From Myrmaecium sp. VS I D KN 1 (Eukaryota; Ascomycota; Dothideomycetes; Valsariales; Valsariaceae): a DNA stretch of 64,000 bases. Shown piece after piece: positions 10,231 through 21,009 of the stretch. Position numbers and translations under genes: made by a program. Where the stretch lies: the NCBI GenBank assembly GCA_019775845.1, contig JADQAV010000002.1, forward strand, positions 2,604,001 to 2,668,000. The letters run 5' to 3'. Below the pieces are notes generated by a model. That model worked only from the letters and a program-made list of their open reading frames with translations. It was not told where the DNA came from and did no database searches. The first letter of the stretch is position 1, and every line of letters starts with the position of its first letter.

Positions 10231-10491
10231 TATGATAGTTTTTAGTTTTCTACTAGATGGGGTCTAGTGTCTGCAGAATACTACTGTCGGTAAAGGGGAG
10301 TCTGATCATCATGAGATAAACCCAAGCCATTTCCCGTTAACTTCTTCTGTCATTTTCTTCTTTCTCTCCTCCACAAACGTCCAAGTTTATCGTCAGTCCT
10401 ATTTGCTTTTCGCTTCAAATGTTCCAACTGGCGGCTGTCGTTCACGGGCGCGTGGTACGACGTACTGCGGACATGCACCCCCTTCTCGTTC

Positions 10492-10527
<36 letters not shown>

Positions 10528-10721
10528 CGCGCGAAGGTCGCACCTGCGTCCGATAACACGGCGACGACGACCACCATTGCTCTACCTAGTAGGTAACTTT
10601 CAAGATGTGGTGAGTACCTGATTACATATTCCTTCTCGGATGGAACATTCTATCCAGCATCATCATCATCATCATTATTCTTCTCCTTCGACCATCACGA
10701 CGCACCTTCGCTCGCCGTCTG
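10231..10721. other. Upstream region of the transcription-factor-like gene
   Basis: Normal composition returns at about 10230. A (CTG)n tract at 10497-10525 and a CAT repeat at 10656-10675 are present. No Cys6 zinc-cluster exon could be found here that would join the gene at 10722. Confidence 0.5.
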
Positions 10722-12900
10722 GTGCGTATCTCCCCGTTGACGATGACTTCCTCACCGTCACACAGACACAGACGCAGCCGCACGCAACGCAATCAACCCC
10801 CCGCGCACAACGACGGCAAAAAGATGTCTGCCGGACAGCCGCCGCTGAAGAAGCAAAGGAGAACGAAGGAGGAGGAGGTGGGCGCACCGGTGTCGGCGCC
10901 AGCCTTCGTCCAGCAGGATCCGGTGGCGTGGGATGCAGGTGCTTCTTTCTCTTCTCCTGCAACTGCAGACTACGATTTTGGAGCTTTTCCGGTTCTTGAT
11001 CCCGCTGTGGAGGCATGGATGGGTGTTGATGATGATGTTATTGCTGCTGCTGCTGCTGCACAACAGCTACCGCAACCACAGATGGCGTGGCCAGACCTTG
11101 CGATCCTGGACCAGTATTTCGACACTCCTCCGAACTATGAGAGTTATGGCGATGCGTCCCTTGACCAGCCATTCGGTCAAGGCATTAACATTCTCAACAA
11201 GAAAACCGATCAGCCACAGCAACAGTCACAGCAACAGCAACCACAAATGGCTTGGTCAAACCTTGCGATGCCGGACCAGTTTTCTAGCACTCCTCCGAAC
11301 TATGAGGCTCAACGCAATCCGTCGCGTCTTCACCCTGTCTGTCGTGGCATTGGCCTCTCTGATGAGCAAGTCGAACGGCTATTCGCAAGGTGAGTCCTTC
11401 TCTTTCCCCCTTCGCTCACGAGACTACCTACTCACCTGACTACCTACTTACCTCCGCTTGTCACCAGCTTTTGGGCCAACCAGCACATCTTCGTCCCCTT
11501 CCTAGACACCACCATAAGCGTAGCCGAGTACGAACGCCGCTCGCCGCTAGTGTTCTTATGCATCATCACCGTGGCCGCGCGCCGCCAGAAAGAGTTCGCA
11601 CACCTACTCGGCGCCCTGACTGCGGACCTGCCCACCATAGTCTGGAATGCACTCTGCCGCCAGCCCTGCTCCTTCGACGCCCTACAAGCCCTCATCCTGC
11701 TTATCCTTTGGCCACCCCCCACCGCCAGTACCGCCTCGGACATCTCCACCCTTTGGGCAGCGATGGCGTGGCAAATTGCCGTCGGGCTGGGTGTGAACCG
11801 GCCCGTCGATCTGCCGACGTCTCCGAACGAATGGGCCCGGATTAGGCTGACCGAGCGCCTATACCGTCGGGCAACGTGGGATGCGGTGCGGGTTGCGGTG
11901 ACCAGGTACGTCCTTTCTTCAGATCCGTGTAGCCGGGTTCACTCTAACAGTGAGACTTTCCAGCGTAAGCGTCGGTTTCGGGCTGCGATCCCCCATCTTG
12001 TTCGACGAGGACGATTTCGTGTTCGTCCCTCCCTATCGGAAATTTGACCCGACCCGTCAGGTGGCGCTGCACGCCATCATCGAGTTCTACCGCGCTTCGC
12101 CCATCCATAAGTCACTCCTCCCGGGCGCAGCAGCACCGTTGTGGAGCGTTGCGGGACAGACGGCAGGAGACCTGCTCGAATTGATGGACCGCACGGCCGA
12201 AAAGCTCGGCGGCTTCATCGAGGTCGCTGTCCCAGTTTCTCCTACACCGACAGATGACTTACTCTACTACTACCTCTGCGCAGCGCAACTCCATCTCCGG
12301 AGCTTCTCCCTCTTCGGCGACTCGCGCAGCCCCGCCTTCGACACGCAGATCCTAAAGCTCTTCGACGTTGCGGCCGCGCTGCTGCGCCGCGCCGTCACGC
12401 CGGTGTTTCCCTTGTACGTCCTGAACGGCCCGGCCTTCGTCGGCCAGACCCTCTTCTGCGCCGCCTTCACCGTCTACCACGTTTGGTCGAATGTCCACTT
12501 CGGCCAGCTGCTCGCCGCCCACCGGAACGACGAGACCCACCGGCTCCTCCTCGACGCCGTCGCCGCCTTCAAGCAGATGTCCCTCGTCCCGCACGACGTC
12601 CCCAGCCGCATGGCCGCCGTGCTCAACTACTTTCTCTCCTCGCACCTGGCCGCTACCGAGGCCAAGAGGAACGCCAACAATGACGACGATAACGACGACG
12701 CTGCCGCCGCCGCCGACGTGCGTCCCCGCATCAGCTGCCGCAGCAGCATGTCCCTCGTTTACGACCTCCTCCTTCGCTGGCGCAACCACATGCTCGCACT
12801 CGCCGGCCAACCTCCCACCGCCCCCGGGGTCTTTGACTCCTTCGGCTCGATCAATCTGTTTGAGGGCTTGGATTGGTTTTTTACTCCACCCTCGATTTGA
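10722..12900 (+). CDS. Fungal transcription factor (middle homology region), no zinc cluster seen
   Basis: Three exons, 10722-11389, 11468-11905 and 11964-12900 (introns of 78 and 58 bp), give 680 residues. From about residue 215 the protein reads like the fungal transcription-factor middle homology region (cd12148/Fungal_trans-like). It has LSDEQVERLFASFWANQHIF, a helix ending PTIVWNALC, a WQIAVGLGVNRP element, and across the second splice VSVGFGLRSPILFDEDDF, which resembles the family's LGRPxxIxDED motif. The N-terminus has a basic, nuclear-signal-like PPLKKQRRTK but no Cys6 cluster. It also carries a duplicated block, QPQMAWPDLAILDQ...TPPNYE and QPQMAWSNLAMPDQ...TPPNYE, separated by a Gln-rich stretch. 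The start could also be 10743 or 10824. Its targets are unknown. Confidence 0.8.
11078..11308 (+). repeat. Internal tandem duplication in the transcription-factor-like gene
   Basis: Two related ~66-bp segments at about 11078-11143 and 11243-11308 encode near-identical peptides (PQMAW...LDQ/PDQ...TPPNYE), separated by a CAG/CAA-rich linker at 11214-11242. Confidence 0.8.
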
Positions 12901-13399
12901 TCGGGGCGATGGTGGTGGTGGTGGTGGTGACAGGGGTTGAGCGTTTTTTTCTGGCGTGCGTTGCTGTTTGTTCTTTCCCTTGGGCATTGGGGTTTGTATG
13001 CTCTCTGTTGGCCTCGTGTTGGATGTTTCTTACGGGGATGGAAAGGGGTGTTGTGCGTTTCTGTCTTTGGCGAGGCTACCATATTACTGACTGCTTTGAG
13101 TTTATATCAGACATCGTGGCTCGGTGGCTGCACTGTCGGTAGGTTATATGTGCTTGACAGCCACTGTCACAACATTAATGAAATCAAACCCTGTCTAACC
13201 AATTCGACAGGAAGAATAAATATCTTATCAAACCAAACTTTTCTTTTCTTGAAAAGAAAGGAAAGAAATGAACCGAAGGAAAAGAAGTGTCCATATCACA
13301 TCTTATAATTTCAGAAAAGAACAGTCTCAGTACTCGCACACAGATCCACACACAGTCAACATAAATGAAACAACAAAAGGACAACAATCCCACCTTCCA
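12901..13399. other. Convergent intergenic region
   Basis: Lies between the 3' ends of the transcription-factor-like gene (+) and the Argonaute gene (-). It holds a GGT repeat at 12909-12928 and AT-rich, poly-A-like tracts at 13210-13320. No gene seen. Confidence 0.6.
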
Positions 13400-16300
13400 T
13401 CACAGCCAAAACATATGCCCGTCGAAATCCCGATGCCACGGGTTCTTCCGCGTCGACGTCGTCGGGGGCTTGGCGGCGGCGGCGGCGACCGCCTCGAGCG
13501 AGCGGACGTCGCCGTGCTCGGCGACGTGCTCGGCGCCGGCGAGGGCGAGGGCCTCGCGGGTGAGGTCGGCGGCGCCGGGGATGTCGATGGCGCGGGCGCC
13601 GGTCTGCCAGGGGCGGGTGTAGCAGCGGGCGCGCTCGCAGAGCCGGTCGGCCAGGTAGGCGGGCGCGACGTAGGAGACGCCCTTGGTGGCGCGGGGGTAG
13701 GCGTAGCAGAGGGCGTGGGTCTGGGAGAGGGTGTGAGTGGGAGGGGGGAACGGATGATGGTGAGGGGAGGAGAGAAAGGGGGGGAAACTCACAATGCTCT
13801 GGATCTGGTCGGCTTTCAGCTTCATCTCGTTGTGCAGGAGGAAGTAGTGGGCGGGGCGGGCGGTGCCCTGGATGGCCTGGTGGGACTGCAGGAAGAAGCT
13901 GAAGAAGGTCGGGTGGGTGATGACCCGATCGACGACGAGGCCGGGGGGCAGGTTCCCGTTCGCGGTGGAGCGCTCCGTCTGCCGGGCGAAGAGGCGGGTG
14001 TGGTGGCGCTTGGTGACGACGACGAAGGTGATCTTGACCTCGGCCGGCTTCTTCTTCTTCGCCGCCGCCGCCGCCCCCGCGGGCTGGTACCGCTTGTTCG
14101 CGAACGCGGCCAGTCAGCCCTTCAGGATGGCCTCGCGCTCCTTGGACCGGATCTCGGCGTACTGCGACTCGCTGACGCCGTCGCGATAGAAGAGGATCTT
14201 GCTGGGCAGCGCGGGTTGCTTCTTCTCCTTCAGCCGCCGCTCCGCGTACGCTTCGATGCGCTCTTTGACCATGTCGGCCAACTCTTCGATTCGCTGTTTT
14301 TTCCTGTCAGCTTGGGTGATCGCATGGCGGCACCCCCCTGGTGCTCCACTGTGGACCTGTACTCACCTCCTGACGACCTGCCTCATCCGGATCGAGCCCG
14401 AGAAGTTCACGTAGTCCTCGTCGACGCTGCCGACCACCCCCGCGATGGACGGGCAGCCTTCCGACGCACCTTTGCCTGGGTGCGTGACGTCGGCGCCGAG
14501 GATGATGGTGTCCTTCAAAGCCTTCAGGTGCATGTTCTCGAGCCGGTGCTTCGTGCCTTCGGCCTTGAGGTTGACCTTCAGCGCCAGGTTGGAGCAGAAC
14601 CGTTCTTGAGCTGGCGAGGGGGCGCTGAAGTTCAAGCCCACCAGCTTCTCCTCGACGCAGCAGATGGTCCGGACGCCTTTCCGGTCGCCCGCGGTCTTGA
14701 TTGCCGCGTATATATTGAGGTCCTTCCTTGGTAGGATAAAGACGACGATCACCTTGTCCCGGCCGTTGTTCTCGTCAATTTCCTTGGGTGCGGCGCCGAC
14801 CAATACAGCCTTCGGCACTATTTTCACCTCGAAGCCGGTATGTTTCGTGATCTGCTGCCGCAGGACCCGGGAAAACGCGTTACAATGCTCGGGGGTTAGA
14901 TCTGATGTGGGATTCGCGCCTTTTGCGGGAGGAAACATCACTTTGACAACCTTGAGCTCGAAGGCCATTTGACCGAAGGGACGCGGCGTGCGCGCGAATT
15001 TGAGGGCCTGAAGGTTCCAGGAAGCATCCTGCGGAACGGCGGTGGTATTGGCCAGGTATTTGATCGAGGGCGGTGGGAGGATGCGAGCTGGAATGTTGAT
15101 CAACTTGTCGCCGATGAGCACTCCCAGCTTGGCCTAGATGATGGATTAGCGGTGGTGAAGTTGAAAGGGGTGACCCACTACTTACAAGGCCAGCAGTGTC
15201 ATCTTTGATGCCCAGACGCTTTAAACCTTCTTCGACGATCAAATTGGCGTTCATCCATGGCGTTCGCATGGCAGCGGCGATCAAGCTGGTCGTCTGAACG
15301 GCGTTCAATGGCTTGGTGAATGGGCAATTCGAGTCTAGCTGCAGGAACTCCGGCGGTATCATCACAGGGGCTTTTGGGATGCCGACATTGATACACGGAA
15401 GGGTCAAGTTCTTGATGGGCAGTCTGAGCGTGGTCATGTAATAGTCTTGCACGCTTGTGCCCTGGCCTCCACCGCCAACGAACCTCTCGTCATTGGGAAA
15501 TTTGCCAACGCCAACAATCGTCTTCTGGCGGGCTTCCTCCGAATTACGATCGACATTGTTGCTGTTGCCGCGTGAATAGATCATGCGGACCCGGACACCT
15601 CTCAGAGTGCTCACGATGTCTTTTTGAGGGAACCCCTTTTTGATATACGCGAGGATGAACTCGGAGACGAGAATGGGCCGGAAGAAGATGCCAGTGACGG
15701 TGTACGTTGAGGAAGATCTGATCGACCCCGGGCCGGACCGAGGTGAAGTAACCGCGGACCGCGTTCAGGGTGTCGTCGAGGCCGTGGTAGCCTCCCTTGA
15801 CGTACCACTTGTTGGCACCAACTTGGACGTGATCATGATGCTTGGACAGGGCCCATCCCTGCACTATCGCGTTGAGAGCCCGAGTGATTGCAGCCGGGTT
15901 TTTGTCCGTGCTATCCGATTCATCTGATTCCACCAGCATGTCGGGTTTGTCTGATATAGAGAGCTTAGCGCGCCTCGTAATGGTGACCAGCGGAATTGTA
16001 TCAGAGACCCCAGATTGCTTGGTATATTCGACGTCTTGCAAGATAAGCCGATTCTCGTCGTCCTCAAAGAGCGGCTTCAACGTCCATACCGTCGTGTAAT
16101 CCGTGAACAGCTCGAAGTCGTCGGGTATGCCGAGTCTCGAACGAATTCCAGCAAACGCCAGTTTCTTCTCGCTGATCCGGCTGATCTTCCTGCTCCTTGG
16201 AGCGGATGGATCGAGGCTGAGCGCTCCGGTCTCGATCGTCTCGATCACATACTCATAGATCACTTCCAGTTTTTTCTGGATGGACAAGGTGACATAGTTG

Positions 16301-16521
16301 GCCGCAACACGGCATTCCTTCCCGTCTGTGCCGTAATTCGTGAATTTACGGAGAGTAGGATTTTCTTGGGATTCGTCGGACGAAGACTTGGACTTGTCTT
16401 TAGACTTAGACTCGTCTTTGGTGTTGACGATCGTGGTTTCGCCCTCGAAGACCGCATTTGCGTGGGCAGGAGGCGTGATCTGCTTCGGAAGAGGCAGCAG
16501 CTCACATGGAGGTGCAGACAT
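13400..16521 (-). pseudogene. Argonaute (QDE-2 family), with a frameshift and an in-frame stop
   Basis: Reads as a complete Argonaute of about 978 codons (RNA interference; guide-RNA binding and target slicing): N domain and linkers at 16521-15703, PAZ at about 15590-15186, and MID/PIWI to the C-terminus NPWHRDFDGHMFWL, typical of filamentous fungi. Introns are 15134-15185, 14304-14366 and 13721-13792. PIWI landmarks are LGADVTHPG, KILFYRDGVSES, KRHHTR and GTARPAHYFLL. Two lesions stand out. After IFLNV the frame shifts near 15701-15705 (net +1 or -2) in the conserved stretch leading to TGIFFRPIL. A TGA at 14114-14116 then sits where other Argonautes have Cys, between EAILKG and LAAFANKRYQP. 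The glutamate-finger position next to the first PIWI intron is not clearly Glu. It is either a decaying gene or has sequence errors; a cryptic intron over the TGA is possible but would delete conserved residues. Confidence 0.85.
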
Positions 16522-17405
16522 GCTGATTTCGTAGTTCTGTGAAGTCGGGACAGAAGAAGGCTCTAAGGTTGATGCAACGGGACTGAGAGCTCATATGAAA
16601 AGGAGCTGCGCCTGTTTGGTCCCGGGAAACGGAGGCAGCACAGTGTACCATTGCAAACAGGAGATGCGGCGTTCGAGCGCTCAATATTTATAGGCATAGA
16701 GGTCGAAGCGACACGGCATGATCAAAGCAGTCGAAGGAGCCCCAAGGGAAGAGATGCACGTATGCATGTCAGGAGGTGATCGGTATGATCAGCTGTCCTA
16801 CAGGAGGTAGCGCAATGACCTGGTTCAGCGACTTTGTCAGTACAAAGAATGGCGCAGCGGAAGCAGACAAACCATTCAAATATATCAGAAGCCACTGGAA
16901 AAGATCGTGTATATGTGACTTCGACATGGAAGGGCGTATCACCCATTTGATCATGGATCTGGGGAGATACTGCAAAACGAATAGCACACTGGGAACATTC
17001 CAGGAGGAAGGGCGTTCGGTCACCGTAGAGCGATGAATGGGCCAGGGAGAATTGATACGCAAGAGTAACTGACCCGGAGTCTAGCGCATGATTGATGCTC
17101 TCATTCGGAGCCCTCACGTTCACGTCAGGCAACGGCGGTGGCAATGTGACAGAGAAAGAACAAAGAAGGTAGTGGTATCATGCCTGAAACATCAAAGCTT
17201 TTTGTCGTGAAACTCGGTCTTTTCCAACCTTCATTCCTTGACCTGAGCCGACGAACTCGGTCCTGTCGGCCCTATTCGTACAGACGCCATTCCAGTTCCA
17301 ATATTTAGAACTTAAAAATTGCACCAGGAAATGCAGTCCAGATCCCTCAAGCCGACCCAGAATGGTATTCGTATTGAAAATTATCGTTCCAGAGTACCAG
17401 ACAGT
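16522..17405. other. Upstream region of Argonaute / 3' flank of rps19
   Basis: About 0.9 kb between two minus-strand genes: the Argonaute promoter plus the rps19 3' UTR. A 140-codon minus-strand open frame at 16722-17144 has no recognisable domain and is not called. Confidence 0.5.
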
Positions 17406-18136
17406 TTACTCCTCGTCCTCCTCGGCCTCGATGGTGGACATGGCAATGCGGTCCAAGTCACGCTGGCCGGACTGGGTGATGCGGCGGCCACCCTTCTCCT
17501 CATCCTGCTCGAGGACGCCGATCTTCTCGAGAGCCTGGAGGACCTTGCGGTCAACGGAGCCGGAAGCGTCGACGTGGTGGCTGGGGCGGGAGCCGCGGTT
17601 CTTGGTGCTACCGTGGGCCTTGCGGAGACGGCCGACACCGACGGTCTTGCGGACGTAAATGTGGCGAGCGACGGCAGCAGCACGGACGTAGAACCTGGGA
17701 GCATCCATTAACCACACGTCCATCTCCAGTCGCAGGTCGGTTCCCCTTACCAGTCAATGTCCTGAGGAGGAAGCTCCTTGGCGTGGCTCGTCTTGACAGT
17801 GTCTACCCAGCCTGTAGATAGAGACGCCTTGGTCAGCAAGCTGAATTTTGAGCGATCACCATATCCCCCAGTTACGGGATTCAGGCTGCGGCGGATTATT
17901 TACGAACCTGGGCTGGTGGAGAGTCAGATGATGTCCCAGAGTGAGTTTGCCGAGTGCATAAGAGACTTACATGGGGAGCTTTCCCTGACGCTTCAAGAAC
18001 TGAGCGTAGTTCTGGATGAACTTCTGGGCCTATTGATAACATCCTTGTCAGCCCTCCTGCCTCTCCTTCCACATAACGACTGCGATTGCATGCGGCGCAA
18101 ACGTACATCGACATCGCGAACGGAAACACCACCCAT
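17406..18136 (-). CDS. rps19: 40S ribosomal protein S19 (eS19)
   Basis: Small-subunit ribosomal protein required for 18S rRNA maturation, acting in the nucleolus and cytosol. Five coding exons are needed to give the conserved 147-residue protein: 18107-18136, 17971-18029, 17908-17912, 17751-17811 and 17406-17694. They encode MGGVSVRDVD, AQKFIQNYAQFLKRQGKLP, I-P-G across the micro-exon, WVDTVKTSHAKELPPQDIDW, then FYVRAAAVARHIYVRK to the acidic C-terminus EAEEDEE. The third exon is only 5 nt (CCCAG). Without it the frame from KLP into GWVDTVKT breaks. It is preceded by a CTGAC branch site and CACCAG, followed by GTTCGT, and the next intron has GCTGAC and CTACAG. The many small 5' exons are typical of fungal ribosomal protein genes. 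Confidence 0.93.
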
Positions 18137-18688
18137 TTTGGCTGATTGTTGAGGGATGGACGGAAAAGAGGATGGGTCGGTTGTCGAAGGTTGGGCGGCT
18201 CTCGGTCGGTCGTGGAATTGAGGGTGGAATTCGCGAAAGGCTTTTTGGTGTTGTTGCGCTCGCTTGTGGGTCGGAACAAAGAATTGTTCCGTGCGACTGT
18301 GCGCCAAGCCGCAACCTACCCGGCATTTTGCCAAGAACGCCGTTGTGATGTGCGCTTTAAGCGAGCGACACGCGAAGCGCAAAGCGTGTCAATGGAGTGA
18401 ATGGCTGCAGCGGAGTCAAACACAGCACGGAATATCGAGCGCATGCAATTCACAGTAATTAGGCAGAAAGGCAGTCAACGGCAAGAGAAGTATAATATAA
18501 TATGAAATTGGCGAAACTTCAAACCCTATGGTATACCAGCCGCGTTACTCCTCTCTATCCATATTGTATACCCTCGCCGAGCATACTCCAAACCCCGTGA
18601 CCGACATCCCAATCGCGAACTCCTCTCCATAGTGATTATGTCCATCAGGTAAGAAATAATCGAAGTACAAAGGAAAAAGCCCATCATC
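18137..18688. other. Upstream region of rps19 / 3' flank of the hydrolase-phosphatase
   Basis: About 550 bp. The first 250 bp upstream of the rps19 start should hold its promoter; no specific element was identified with confidence. AT-rich sequence at 18470-18540 may be the 3' end region of the next gene. Confidence 0.5.
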
Positions 18689-21009
18689 TTACAGCGTCGG
18701 GGCCTTCTTTAAACCGACGCAGTATCGAACATAAAGTGTATCGATGAAATGGTCGTGACGAATGCCGGGAGGTCGCTTGGTCCGGAACTCCTCGATGGCA
18801 TCCTGTAGCCTGTAACCAAGCCTCTCTACGAGGTAGGAAACGATGAAAAAGCCGGTCCGATTGAAGCCATAATGGCAGTGCACTCCGATGAGCGGCCTGT
18901 CACCAGCCTTCTCCGTGTCGACACCCTCTTGCGAAGCTTGCAGAGAGTCGATCAGCGCGATGAAGCTCTTCACCTCATCTACAGATGGCGGTAGTTTCGA
19001 CACGGTAGGGAATTTCCGGTACGCAATCCCGCCTGCTTCAAGACCTTTTGGGTCATAAACAGGGCTTTCGTGGCTGATGTCAACCACCGCCCGAATCCTG
19101 CCCTTCCACTCCTGAACAAAGATCTTCGGGGAATGCCGGTCATCCACTTCTCGAAGCGTCTTCATTGCACGGAAGGTCCCAGCAATCGGTTCTGAGACGG
19201 GCTGCACAGCTTGCCACTTGGCTAGGTTCTTCACATCCCATTTCCCCTCGGTAGACAGGTACTGCAGCTGCCAACCGAGCGAGAGTCGTTTGTCGATATG
19301 GTCAGCAAGAAAAGTACCGATAAGCCCCGCGAGGATGCGCGACGTTGATGGCGCATAAAGCAGCGCATGTGAAGCGGGCGCTGGGAGAATGGTGGATTTG
19401 AGAAGACGGCGCCGTGGATAGGGGCCAGGCACGTCCGAGATAGGTCGTTTGTCAGTATTCTCCTCGGACGATGACAGAGACGATTCGCTTTCAATGATGG
19501 ATTTGGCGGCGTCAAGATCTTTCTTGTCATCCTCCAGCCCTGCAGCGGCTTCGCCGCTGAGAGACATGTCCACAGGCGCAGCAGAATCCGGGATCGTCTC
19601 CGCCGTTTTGGGCTTACGGGCAACTGCTTTCCCTAGGTATTCAGCGATCTTGAATAACTCGCTGGGAGGTGTGATCGGGTCGGATTCGCCAGCTGCAAGA
19701 AAGATTGGAACATCAAGTCCTGCCCACGTTTCCTTTCCGGGAAGCCCGCCCGATGGAGAGCCACTTGAATAGTCCGGCAATGTCCCCGCTGCCATTCGTC
19801 TCCAGACAGGAGTCCTGCTCTGCGCATTGAAACGCAGCTGCAATTTCTTGGTTTCCTCCTCGGCATTGGGTCCAGTGAACCGCTTTATGCTGGCGCTGTC
19901 CAATCCACCCCTCCGGTCCCAGCGGCGCCAGATATCGAAGATGGGTCCGGGGATCGCAAGCAGCCTCCTGAACTTGGCAACCTCCATAGCATGAGGCGGC
20001 GCCGCCTTCGGACATATCCCAACTAGACCGAGAACATGACGAGAAATCAGATGTGAATACCGCGATGTTGAAGACGCCAACAGAGCCGCGAGAGAACAGC
20101 CCATACTGTGTCCAATCAGTACCACACCCTGGCCATGGGCGCCGTCTCGATGCTCCTCAATGACTACCGCAAGTAGCTGCGCAAGAGCATCGACAGTATA
20201 TGCTTCCCAAGCTTTTGGAGAGAATTCTGAAAGACCACAGCCGGGCAAGTCAATACTGAGACAGGGAGCGAGGTTGACAAGGCTGATAAGAATAGGATGG
20301 AACTGCGCGACCGATCCGCCGAGGCCATGGACGAAGACAAGCAGTGGCACCGGTGCGGGATCCGATGGGAGCTTATCTCCTTGAGGATGCGGACGATAGA
20401 AGGTGCGAATGGCCGGGTAGGTATAGCCTGTCCCCGGGACAGTGTAGGATCTGACCGTAGAGTGCTTTTTGAGCAACCCAGGGTCTGTAGCTGCGGCGTC
20501 TGGCTCGCGATTAGCTTATCACTGTAGCATAGTACCTACACCGTAGCCTTCCCGTAGGATTCACTAGCATATCGCGGTGGTTTGAAAAAAGGAGACATAA
20601 AATGGCTTGGTTACTTACCCGTGCCAGAGTTGACGGAACCGTCGCTTGTGGATGCAATCGAGGCGGAGCTGCTGCCCTTTTGCTGCTTGTGCTTCTTTCT
20701 CAGAAACAACAAGCCCGGAACCAGGCCACATGTTCCCATCAACGTCACCATGTCCCAAAGTGTGGGTTGATACCAGCGGGCAAGGCTGAGATGACCAGAT
20801 AGACGCTGAAGAGGAAGCACAACGGAAGAGAACAACGCTTCGTGGAGAGATGAGGCGTTGAACAGCGCGGCGCGGCTGGTGAGGTTGGTAGCATGCTCGG
20901 AGGTAGACTCAGTGATCTCAGCAGAAGCAACCGCGGCTAAGAGAAGCAGCGATAGCCCAAAAGATGAGGCACGGCAGAAGCCATGGCCGTGCGAATGAGA
21001 CTGCATCAC
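18689..21009 (-). CDS. Alpha/beta hydrolase fused to a dual-specificity phosphatase, with N-terminal signal and membrane segments
   Basis: Two exons, 20619-21009 and 18689-20484 (intron 20485-20618; CAG at 20492-20494 is an alternative acceptor), give about 728 residues. The N-terminus has a signal-like hydrophobic run (SFGLSLLLLAAVASAE) and, near residue 95, a second one (LMGTCGLVPGLLFL) followed by basic residues. An alpha/beta hydrolase fold follows: oxyanion-type HGLGG, the nucleophile elbow GHSMG near residue 254, and AAGESDPITPP carrying the likely acid Asp. The C-terminal quarter is a dual-specificity/tyrosine phosphatase with the P-loop HCHYGFNRTG (Cys-x5-Arg) near residue 665 and a conserved PPGIRHDHFI region. 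A linker rich in Ser, Glu and Asp (about 430-480) joins the two. Hydrolase-phosphatase fusions are found in other filamentous ascomycetes; the substrate of either half is unknown. Confidence 0.88.

Noticed and set aside
14114-14116. TGA as a selenocysteine codon in Argonaute
   Set aside because: Ascomycete fungi of this kind are not known to have selenocysteine machinery, and a second break in the same gene points to decay or error.
13268-14734. 488-codon plus-strand open frame across the Argonaute 3' half
   Set aside because: It is a Gly/Asp/Val-rich shadow opposite the clearly conserved PIWI domain; high GC removes stops.
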